Part shown: piece after piece, positions 1-5,778 of the stretch
Layout: each line of letters begins with the position of its first letter
Position numbering within the stretch: the stretch's first letter is position 1
NCBI GenBank assembly: GCA_012032975.1
Contig: JAAUPU010000162.1
Location: 1-6,747, forward strand
Direction of reading: 5' to 3'
Length of the DNA stretch: 6,747 nucleotides
From: Caldilineaceae bacterium
GTDB taxonomy: Bacteria > Chloroflexota > Anaerolineae > Caldilineales > Caldilineaceae
Program-made: the position numbers and the translations under genes
Notes under the pieces: generated by a model
Database searches by the model: none
What the model was told of the DNA's origin: nothing
What the model saw: only the letters and a program-made list of their open reading frames with translations

Positions 1-51
1 CGGAAAACGCTTGAGATGTTCAACGGGGACATCGTGGATGTCAGGGAGTAG
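1..51 (+). CDS. dnaX: 3' end of a gene, probably dnaX (DNA polymerase III gamma/tau subunit)
   Basis: Reading from base 1 gives the in-frame tail RKTLEMFNGDIVDVRE followed by TAG at 49-51. A short hydrophobic/acidic tail of the type 'ALELFGG-(D/E)-(I/V)-V-(D/E)-(I/V)' closes many DnaX proteins. The next start codon is a recognisable YbaB N-terminus, and dnaX directly upstream of ybaB (often followed by recR) is one of the most conserved gene orders in bacteria. The assignment rests on this tail plus the synteny; only 16 residues are visible, so no clamp-loader domain can be checked. Confidence 0.6.
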   Translation, partial: RKTLEMFNGDIVDVRE

Positions 52-131
52 GGAGGCGCCGGGTAACGGAGCTGTTCGTCCGCATCCCCGCCTCCAGCAA
101 TCGAGAACGAAGCCAGAGGAGAGTTGCAAGT

Positions 132-226
132 ATGGCCAACATCATGAAATTGATGCAGCAGGCAGCTGCCATGCAGAAAAATATGGAGAAGGTCCAGGCC
201 GAGCTCGCCGAGAAGACCATCGAGTT
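132..226 (+). pseudogene. ybaB: 5' fragment of ybaB/ebfC (nucleoid-associated protein), cut off after ~31 codons
   Basis: The first ~31 residues, beginning MANIMKLMQQAAAMQKN and continuing to AELAEKTIE, are the N-terminal amphipathic helix of the YbaB/EbfC family. This family consists of ~100-110 residue homodimeric DNA-binding proteins. The start at 132 is supported by AGAGGAGAG at 116-123, about 8 bases upstream, and by the dnaX-like stop at 49-51. In an intact protein 'KTIE' would lead into the glycine-rich 'GSAGGG' segment and the beta-sheet core. Here the frame instead enters sulfatase sequence at about bases 213-228. All of the beta-sheet and C-terminal part is missing, so this fragment would not make a functional YbaB. 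Confidence 0.75.
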
Positions 227-1154
227 CATGACCGAGGCACGGACAGGACCGTGGCTGGCCAGCGTCAACATCTACGACCCCCACCCGCCCTTCAATCCAC
301 CCCAAAGCTACCGAGACCAGTTCGACCCGGCGCAGATGCCCGGTTCTCTCTTTCGCGAAAGCGACCTCGAACAGCAGGGAAAATTGTCCGCTGTCGATTT
401 TCAGTCGAAGGGTCGCCACCCGGACGAGTTGGACATCAAGAGTCCGATTGTTCCATTCTCGCCAATGGACAGCCAGTGGCAAGACAATCCTGCCGTCGGA
501 GCGCGAGATAGCAAGACGCTGCAAGCGGCATATTACGCCATGATCAAATTGATCGACGACCAGCTGGGTCGCATCCTGGATGCGCTTGAAGCCACAGGCC
601 AGCGCGAGAATACGGTCATCATTTTCACCAGCGACCATGGCGAAACCCTGGGCGACCACGGGTTGATCCAGAAGGGATGTCGCTTTTATGAAGGGCTGGT
701 GCGCGTGCCGCTGATCTGGTCATGGCCGGGGCAGTTCGAGGCTGGGCTGCGTTGCGATGCACTGGTCGAGCTGACCGACATCGCGCCGACGCTGCTTGAA
801 TTGGCCGGCGAGCAGATGCCCGAACACATGCTGGGCCGCTCGTTGCTGCCCATTCTCAAGGGTGAAGCGACGCCGGCGCATCACCGCGATTTCGTGCGCT
901 GCGAGTATTACGCCGCTCTGGATGCACCCGACGGCAGCTATGCCACCATGATTCGCGACGAACGCTATAAACTGGTCGTCTACCACGGCCACGGCCTGGG
1001 CGAACTCTACGATCTGGAAAGCGACCCCGGTGAATTCGACAATCTTTGGGACGACCCCGCCCATGCCCCGCTCAAGCTAGAGCTGATGCAGCGCAGTTTC
1101 GACGCCTCCATGCTGGCCATGGACCGCGGCCCGCGCCGCATCGGGCCGATGTAG
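132..1154 (+). CDS. Chimeric ORF: YbaB N-terminus joined to the C-terminal two-thirds of a type I sulfatase
   Basis: The open frame encodes 340 residues. From about residue 32 (EFMTEARTGPWLASVNIYDP) it is alkaline-phosphatase-fold sulfatase sequence. Visible family signatures are DPHPPFNPP at 49-57 and the metal-site motif FTSDHGETLGDHG at 165-177, with D168/H169 as the expected calcium ligands. They are followed by the QKG lysine (K181) with FYEGLVRVPLIWSWPG after it, and a C-terminal 'ELYDLESDPGEFDNL' segment typical of sulfatases. The N-terminal part is absent. That part carries the first metal aspartates and the C/S-x-P-x-R motif whose Cys or Ser becomes formylglycine. The protein as written therefore lacks its nucleophile and should be inactive. 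An intact homologue would hydrolyse sulfate esters, possibly on polysaccharides; the substrate cannot be read from the sequence. A 175-base gap separates it from the FAH gene. A misassembly or a real recombination are both possible (see findings). Confidence 0.85.
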   Translation: MANIMKLMQQAAAMQKNMEKVQAELAEKTIEFMTEARTGPWLASVNIYDPHPPFNPPQSYRDQFDPAQMPGSLFRESDLEQQGKLSAVDFQSKGRHPDELDIKSPIVPFSPMDSQWQDNPAVGARDSKTLQAAYYAMIKLIDDQLGRILDALEATGQRENTVIIFTSDHGETLGDHGLIQKGCRFYEGLVRVPLIWSWPGQFEAGLRCDALVELTDIAPTLLELAGEQMPEHMLGRSLLPILKGEATPAHHRDFVRCEYYAALDAPDGSYATMIRDERYKLVVYHGHGLGELYDLESDPGEFDNLWDDPAHAPLKLELMQRSFDASMLAMDRGPRRIGPM

Positions 1155-1187
1155 AGCGCTCCTTGCATCGGCGGAACTGCTCAAGCG

Positions 1188-1238
1188 TTCCACGAATTTG
1201 ACGAAATGGACCAGGAGAGATTGGTCGAATTCGTGGAA
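1188..1238. repeat. 15-bp imperfect inverted repeat downstream of the sulfatase
   Basis: TTCCACGAATTTGAC (1188-1202) is matched by GTCGAATTCGTGGAA (1224-1238). The arms are complementary at 14 of 15 positions, and the odd pair is a G-U wobble in RNA, so a long stem with a 21-base loop is possible. No T-run follows, so it is not a standard intrinsic terminator. A second short palindrome, GGCAATCATTGCC (1244-1256), lies just after it. It could be an mRNA-stabilising hairpin, an intergenic repeat unit or a protein-binding site. Confidence 0.55.
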
Positions 1239-1329
1239 GGCGTGGCAATCATTGCCTGTCAAGCCCAAGGAAAGAAGCAAAGAAGAGCCTTTTCGATTTA
1301 CCTTCACTACAGGAAGAGGAGATTGTTAG

Positions 1330-2168
1330 ATGAGATTGCTGCTGTTCGACGATTATCGGCTGGGTGTTCTGGATGGCGACGTCGTCCGCGACGCCACGGC
1401 CGCGACCGAGCAATTGGACTTTCACAGCCCGCAGGAGATGATCACGCAGATCGTGACTGGCTGGGCGGCTCTGCAACCGGCCATCGAAGCGGCAGCGGCG
1501 GATGGGCCCGGCGTACCGCTGGAGAGTTTGAAGCTGTGCCCGCCGGTGCCGCGGCCCGGTCAGCTGGTCTGCTTGGCCGGCAACTATCTCGAACCGCGCT
1601 CGCCGGAACGGTCACCCTTCAACGCGTTCTTGAAGTCGCCCAATTCCGTCATCGGTCATGGCGACACCGTGACCTTGCCAGACGTTGAAGCCAGCGTGTT
1701 CCACTTTGAGCCGGAGCTGGCCCTCGTCATCGGCAAGCGCGCCAGCCATCTGCGCGCCGCCGACGCGATGGAGCATGTCTTTGGCTATGTCCAGTTGATG
1801 GATGTGTCGGCGCGCGGCTTGCCAGGCGGTTTCTTCCTGGGCAAGAGCTGGCACACCTTTGGCCCCATGGGCCGGTGCTGGTGACGGCTGACGAGATTGC
1901 CGACCCGAACCAATTGGGCATTCGACTCTGGGTCAACGATGAGTTGCGCCACGACTTTTCGACCGCGGAGATGGATCGCCACGTGCCCGAACTGCTGGCG
2001 GAAGTCACCAAGGTGCTGACGCTGGAGCCGGGCGACGTCGTCTCGACAGGCACCCATCATTTCGGGTTGGCGCCGGTGCAGGATGGGGATGTCGTGCGGC
2101 TGGAGGTCGAGGGAATGGGACCGGCGTTGGTGGTCAAAGCCAGCGACCCGTCGGGGCGAAGTTGGTAG
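1330..2168 (+). pseudogene. Fumarylacetoacetate hydrolase (FAH) family protein, interrupted by a one-base frameshift
   Basis: The gene starts at ATG 1330 behind GAGGA at 1316-1320. Frame 1 runs to the TGA at 1882-1884, and the continuing family sequence sits in the frame one base earlier, up to TAG 2166-2168. Adding one base near 1872 (GGGCCGG to GGGCCCGG) gives an unbroken ~279-residue protein reading GPMGPVLVTADEI, the normal length for the family. Key features are FEPELALVIG at 126-135 (metal ligands E127 and E129), MDVSARGLPGG at 157-167 (metal ligand D158), GKSWHTFGPMGP at 171-182, and VVSTGTHHFG plus GDVVRLEVEG near the C-terminus. FAH-fold enzymes cleave C-C bonds of diketo or acylpyruvate acids, or act as isomerases or decarboxylases, using Mg2+/Mn2+. 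Lying next to a sugar-acid dehydratase, a 2,4-diketo-3-deoxy-aldonate hydrolase is the most attractive role, but that is inference. If the frameshift is real, the N-terminal product (184 aa) loses the C-terminal part of the barrel and is probably dead. Confidence 0.85.
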
Positions 2169-2189
2169 GGGCAAAGCGCTGCTTCGCCC
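2169..2189 (+). terminator. Weak hairpin directly after the FAH stop codon
   Basis: GGGCAAAGC (2169-2177) and GCTTCGCCC (2181-2189) form a 9-bp stem with one A-C mismatch and a 3-base loop. It is followed by a C-interrupted T-rich stretch (TTCGTTTCGCCTTTT). The position right at the stop codon at 2168 suits a transcription terminator, but the T-tract is poor. Only a tentative call is justified. Confidence 0.3.
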
Positions 2190-2278
2190 TTCGTTTCGCC
2201 TTTTCAACTCACCCAGTTTTCGACCCGTAGGTCTGCCGCGTATGCGAAACGCGACCTCAAGTCAAGTGGAGATCACCG

Positions 2279-3475
2279 ATGAAAATCACCGATGTTGTAC
2301 TCTTTCGCGTCAGCGGTCACTACACCGGCCCGACCTTTCCACCCGGCGACCGCCAGGCCAAGCAGATCGATATCTATCCTGAGTTCAATCGCGAACAACC
2401 GGTCGGCACGGCCGGCGCAGAGCCGACCCAAAATGACGCTCGTCCAATTTCCGCGCTCTACGTGGAAATCCAGACCGATGAAGGCGTCTCTGGAATCTGG
2501 GGACCGATCGAGACATACCAGACCGGCACGATCCAGGAGACGTTGCGGCCCTATTTGCTGGGCCGGGATCCACTGGCCATCGAGTTGCTCTTTGACCAGA
2601 TGGTGCGGCTGGACCGGCATGGGCGCTCCGGTTTCTTCATGACCGCAGTCAGTGCGATCGACTGCGCGCTGTGGGATCTGAAGGGCAAGGCGTGGAATCA
2701 ACCAGTCTTTCGGCTCCTGGGTGGTCCGACCCGTGCCGCGGCCCGCGCTTATGCCAGCATGTTGGGCTTTTCCATTGACCCCGCCGCGGCTGCGCAGAGC
2801 GCTCAGGAATACAAAGCATTGGGCTACACCGCGCAGAAGTGGTTCTTTCGCCACGGACCAGGAGACGGCGAGGCGGGCATGGCGCGCAATCTGGCCATGG
2901 CGCAGGCCGTGCGCGAGGCTGTCGGCAACGAGTACACGCTGATGTTCGACGCCTTCATGGGCTGGGATGTGAAGTACGCCGAGGCGATGGTGCGCGGGTT
3001 GGAACCGGTGCGCCCCTTCTGGATGGAAGAACCGATCCCGCCCGAACGGATCGGTGGTTTTCGCAAGATTCGCGCCGCGGCGCGCGTGCCGATCGCCACC
3101 GGTGAACATGTCTACACCCGCTGGCAGACCAAGGAATTGCTGGTGGCCGGTGCGGTAGACGTCTTGCAAAACGACCCGGACTGGACGGGCGGCATCAGCG
3201 AGTTGACCAAGATCTGCGCGCTGGCCTCCGCCTTCGAGACGCCGGTCGTCGCCCACGGCCATTCGCTGCTGCCGGCGCTGCATGTCGCCGGCTCGCAATC
3301 GCCTGCGACCGTGCCCTTCGTCGAATACCTGCTCCGCTATCAACCGGTCAAGCAATTCTTCCACACGCCTGCCTATGCGCCGGTGCAAGGCGAAGTCGCC
3401 ATGCCCGAATTGCCGGGACTTGGCTTCGCATTGGATGAGGCGAAGATTGAAAAACGGGAGGAGTTGACAGGATGA
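2279..3475 (+). CDS. Mandelate racemase/enolase-superfamily sugar-acid dehydratase (L-rhamnonate dehydratase-like)
   Basis: This intact 398-residue protein has the usual length of acid-sugar dehydratases. Its start is fixed by GGAG at 2268-2271, 7 bases before the ATG. The N-terminal capping domain covers about residues 1-135 and the (beta/alpha)7-beta barrel follows. Expected Mg2+ ligands are D224 (in LMFDAFMGWD), E250 (FWMEEP) and E276 (TGEH). The His-Asp base pair would be H326 (VVAHGHS) and D299 (LQNDPDWTGG). On strand 2, K187 is followed by WFFRHGPGDG rather than the K-x-K of racemases, a pattern like the L-rhamnonate dehydratase group (K-x(4)-HGP-x-DG). The predicted reaction is Mg2+-assisted syn/anti elimination of water from an aldonate to a 2-keto-3-deoxy acid. 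The family assignment is firm. The substrate (L-rhamnonate, L-fuconate or another acid sugar) is inferred. The last codons run into the tandem repeat that starts at about 3462. Confidence 0.92.
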   Translation: MKITDVVLFRVSGHYTGPTFPPGDRQAKQIDIYPEFNREQPVGTAGAEPTQNDARPISALYVEIQTDEGVSGIWGPIETYQTGTIQETLRPYLLGRDPLAIELLFDQMVRLDRHGRSGFFMTAVSAIDCALWDLKGKAWNQPVFRLLGGPTRAAARAYASMLGFSIDPAAAAQSAQEYKALGYTAQKWFFRHGPGDGEAGMARNLAMAQAVREAVGNEYTLMFDAFMGWDVKYAEAMVRGLEPVRPFWMEEPIPPERIGGFRKIRAAARVPIATGEHVYTRWQTKELLVAGAVDVLQNDPDWTGGISELTKICALASAFETPVVAHGHSLLPALHVAGSQSPATVPFVEYLLRYQPVKQFFHTPAYAPVQGEVAMPELPGLGFALDEAKIEKREELTG

Positions 3476-3501
3476 CAAGATGACAGGATGACAAGATGAG
3501 C
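3462..3501. repeat. Five head-to-tail 8-bp repeats across the dehydratase stop codon
   Basis: The units are AGTTGACA (3462-3469), GGATGACA (3470-3477), AGATGACA (3478-3485), GGATGACA (3486-3493) and AGATGAGC (3494-3501). The consensus is (A/G)GATGACA, with A and G alternating at the first base. The dehydratase stop TGA (3473-3475) lies inside the second unit, so the last residues ELTG are encoded by the repeat. The tract is followed immediately by C/T-rich units of opposite orientation. Confidence 0.8.
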
Positions 3502-3505
3502 TGGC

Positions 3506-3545
3506 GTCATGGTCATCCCCTCATCCCGTCATCCCTTCATCCAAT
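3506..3545. repeat. Opposite-orientation 8-bp repeats (CATCCCnT) before the epimerase gene
   Basis: The units are GTCATGGT (3506-3513), CATCCCCT (3514-3521), CATCCCGT (3522-3529), CATCCCTT (3530-3537) and CATCCAAT (3538-3545). They are roughly the reverse complement of the GGATGA-type units just upstream. The two tracts can fold on each other: GGATGAC (3486-3492) pairs with GTCATCC (3512-3518), and ATGA (3496-3499) pairs with TCAT (3507-3510). A stem-loop over 3486-3518 is therefore possible in the transcript. Confidence 0.65.
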
Positions 3546-3580
3546 CTTTCAGACCACCATCACACAAGAAAGACACCCCA

Positions 3581-4608
3581 ATGAACATTCTCATCACCGG
3601 CATCTCTGGGCGGATCGGGGCCAACGTGGCCAAGGCGTATGCCGACGCAGGGCATCATGTGCGCGGGCTGGTCTGGAGCAATGACCTGCGCACCGACAAG
3701 TTGGCCGGTTTGCAGGCCGAGTTGATCGAAGGCAGCCTGGTAGACATGGACGATGTGCGCCGTGCGGTCGAGGGTGCAGACGCCATCTGTCACCTGGGCG
3801 CGGCTTTCCAGGGCGGCGGACCGTTTACCAACGAAGATTATTTTGAGATCAACGTGCGCGGCACCTTCAACATGCTGGAGGCAGCGGTCCAGTTTGCGCC
3901 CAATCTGCAACATTTTTTCTTTGCCAGCAGCGATGCGCTCTACAGCAAATATCTTCCCGCCGGCATCCCCGAACCGATCCGAGAGGATGAGATGCCGCTG
4001 GAACCGGGCGGTTCATATGCGCTCACCAAGCTGCTGGGCGAAGACCTCTGCCGCGGCTATCTGCGCAATTCGGGGCTGCCGGTCACCATCTTCCGCTTTG
4101 CGCTGACCGTTTCAACAGACGAGATCCTCACCTTCCGCCAGTTTTACCTCTCCCACTGGATCGCCGCCTATTCCAACAAGCGTAGCGAGGCTGCCACGGC
4201 GCTCTCTCAGAGAATGCTCGATGTCCAAGCCGCGGCTGGCGGCAAAGAAGTGCTGGTCATCGCGCGTGACGAAAGTGGTCGCAGCTACAAAAAGCACATT
4301 GCCGATGTACGCGATATCGTGGCCGGTTTTACCGCCGCGCTGGGCCAACGCTCGGTGGTCGGCGAGACCTTTCAACTTGCCAGCCCGACGCCCTTCACAT
4401 GGGAAGAGACCATTCCCTATCTCGCGGCAAACTCGACCTGCCGACCGCAGATCTGAAACTGGTCGACCAGGCGCCGACAAATTACGAATTCGACCTGAGC
4501 AAAGGCAGACGGCTTTTTGGCTACGCTCCCCAGTTTGATATGAAGCGAATGATCGACGACGCGCTGGCCATGCGCGCCGGCGCCGAAGTGGGTGTCATTC
4601 CCAACTGA
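3581..4608 (+). pseudogene. NAD-dependent epimerase/dehydratase (extended SDR), interrupted by a one-base frameshift near the C-terminus
   Basis: The start is placed at ATG 3581 because the dinucleotide-binding strand (MNILITGISGRIG, G7/G10/G13) begins there. An in-frame ATG at 3509 would add 24 residues translated from the repeat tract. There is only a weak AAGAAAG (3567-3573) as ribosome site. The first frame gives the Rossmann fold, the S116/S117 region (FFFASSDALYSKY), the catalytic Y146-x-x-x-K150 (SYALTKLLGED) and substrate-domain sequence, then ends at 4456 with an unrelated tail. The expected C-terminus (KLDLPTADLKLVDQ to AEVGVIPN) continues in the frame one base earlier up to TGA 4606-4608. 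Restoring one base near 4427-4428 (GCGGCAAAC to GCGGCCAAAC) joins them into a ~342-residue protein. The enzyme would oxidise or epimerise a sugar or nucleotide-sugar with NAD(P). A sugar dehydrogenase role fits the neighbours but is not proven. If real, the frameshift removes the last ~60 residues. Confidence 0.87.
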
Positions 4609-4631
4609 CGTCATCGCATCAGAACGGCCAT

Positions 4632-4663
4632 CGACGCAGCGACGCATCGACGTAGCAACGCAG
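4632..4663. repeat. Four tandem 8-bp repeats between the epimerase and dehydrogenase genes
   Basis: The units are CGACGCAG (4632-4639), CGACGCAT (4640-4647), CGACGTAG (4648-4655) and CAACGCAG (4656-4663). Each differs from the consensus CGACGCAG by at most one base. The tract lies in the 141-base gap between the stop at 4608 and the start at 4750. No other feature is evident in that gap apart from the ribosome-binding site of the next gene. Confidence 0.75.
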
Positions 4664-4749
4664 AGCGCGCCAAGCTATCGCTTCTGCTTCGCGGCTATTG
4701 TGGACCATTATCTTGTGGAATCATCTGAACCGGATGAAAGGATCAGACC

Positions 4750-5730
4750 ATGACGCAACCGATTCAAGCCGTGGTATTCACGGCCAGAGAGCGCGCCGAA
4801 TTGCTGACGCTGGACAAGCCATTGGGTGAGCCGCTTCCAGACGAAGTGGCCGGGCGAACGCTGGTCACCCTGGTCAGCGCGGGCACAGAGCTTCTGGGTC
4901 GCTATGTCACAGACAAGACGCCAGCCTGGCCCGGCTATGCCGCGGTCTTCGAGGTGGAAGCGGTCGGCGCCAACGTGGCCGATGTGAAAGTCGGCGACCG
5001 CCTCTTCTGCATGGGCAAGCATCAATCCCATCAGCGCGTGGCGGCGAACATGACCGTTGCCGTGCCGGCGGGATTGGCCGATGAAGACGCGCCGTTTGTG
5101 CGCATGATGGGAGTCAGCATGGCGACGCTCTCCTCGACCGCGGCCCGACCGGGCCAGCGGGTGATGGTGACTGGGCTGGGTCTGGTGGGCCATCTGGCCG
5201 CGCAGATCTTTCAGACCTGCGGCTATCGCGTCGTCGGCGTCGATCCCGACGAGAACCGCCGCGAGATCGCGCTCGGTGTCGGCATCGAGACAGTCCTGCC
5301 CGCGGTGCCGGTTGACGACGGCGCGTTCGTCGGCTCCATCGACCTGCACCTGGAATGTTCCGGCCACGAACAGGCCGCGCTGGACGGTTGCAGCGTGGTG
5401 CGCAAGCGGGGCGAAGTCGTTCAGATCGGCGCGCCCTGGAGCCGCCGCACCGACATCTATGCCCAGACATTGCTCGACAAAGTCTTCTTCCGCTACGTGA
5501 CGCTGCGCAGTGGATGGGAGTGGGAGCTGCCCATGCACGCCGAGGATTTTCGCCCACACAGCATTTTTGGCAATTACGCGACGGCTATGTCGTGGCTACA
5601 CAGTGGCCGCGTCAAGGTGGGCGATCTTTACGAGCTGGCTTCGCCGCGCCAGGCGCAGGATGTCTACCAAGACCTGCTCCACCGTCGTGTCGAATCGTTG
5701 GCCAAGAGTTTTGATTGGCGCGCTTTGTAG
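4750..5730 (+). CDS. Zinc-lacking medium-chain dehydrogenase/reductase (alcohol dehydrogenase-like)
   Basis: This intact 326-residue protein has AAAGGA (4737-4742) 7 bases before ATG 4750. The N-terminal GroES-like domain (about 1-125) carries SAGTELLGRY (G45-T46-E47), PGYAAVFEVEAVG (61-73) and GDRLF (82-86), with H91 after it. The nucleotide domain begins with VMVTGLGLVG (G142, G144, G147), and D165 (VVGVDPD) ends strand 2, which favours NAD(H). The catalytic zinc cysteine and the GHE motif of classical zinc alcohol dehydrogenases are replaced by SAGTE and PGY, and there is no four-cysteine structural zinc loop. This pattern resembles the MDR subgroup that includes BchC-like and sugar-derivative dehydrogenases and often ends in 'FDW', seen here as SFDWRAL. 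Its role in the cluster may be oxidation of a sugar or keto-deoxy acid. The substrate is unknown. Confidence 0.88.
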   Translation: MTQPIQAVVFTARERAELLTLDKPLGEPLPDEVAGRTLVTLVSAGTELLGRYVTDKTPAWPGYAAVFEVEAVGANVADVKVGDRLFCMGKHQSHQRVAANMTVAVPAGLADEDAPFVRMMGVSMATLSSTAARPGQRVMVTGLGLVGHLAAQIFQTCGYRVVGVDPDENRREIALGVGIETVLPAVPVDDGAFVGSIDLHLECSGHEQAALDGCSVVRKRGEVVQIGAPWSRRTDIYAQTLLDKVFFRYVTLRSGWEWELPMHAEDFRPHSIFGNYATAMSWLHSGRVKVGDLYELASPRQAQDVYQDLLHRRVESLAKSFDWRAL

Positions 5731-5751
5731 CGCGAGACCGAGGCAAACTAC

Positions 5752-5767
5752 ACGATGAGACGATGAG
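5752..5767. repeat. Perfect 8-bp tandem duplication (ACGATGAG x2) before the DUF3565 gene
   Basis: ACGATGAG occurs at 5752-5759 and again at 5760-5767, in the 48-base gap after the dehydrogenase stop codon. The unit resembles the GATGA core of the tract at 3462-3501 and has the same 8-base period. The second copy supplies part of the GAGGT (5765-5769) that serves as ribosome-binding site for the next gene. Confidence 0.55.
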
Positions 5768-5778
5768 GTCAAAACCAA

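Noticed and set aside
1206..1688. A + strand frame of 160 codons that starts in the gap and overlaps the FAH gene
   Set aside because: It begins inside the palindrome, and the translation is Arg/Gly-rich low-information sequence. The overlapping FAH frame has clear family motifs.
2192..2251. CGTTTCGC (2192-2199) pairing with GCGAAACG (2244-2251)
   Set aside because: An 8-bp match across a 44-base loop in G/C-rich DNA is easily due to chance.
2273..3478. Long open frame on the minus strand (401 codons) opposite the dehydratase
   Set aside because: It mirrors the dehydratase almost end to end, a common effect of G/C-rich codon use, and its translation has no recognisable motif. The + strand gene has all catalytic residues.
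3462..3545. CRISPR array
   Set aside because: The units are 8 bases and directly abutting, with no spacers and no cas genes.
3509..3580. Upstream in-frame ATG for the epimerase, adding 24 residues
   Set aside because: The extra residues are translated from the CATCCC repeat tract, and the Rossmann strand starts exactly at the ATG at 3581.
4708..5559. Minus-strand open frame (283 codons) opposite the dehydrogenase
   Set aside because: The translation is rich in His, Arg and Asp without domain signatures. The + strand product is a clear MDR enzyme with a good ribosome site.
132..5730. Insertion sequence or transposon carrying the catabolic genes into ybaB
   Set aside because: No transposase, integrase, terminal inverted repeats or target duplication could be found, and the other end of the ybaB gene is not in the window.
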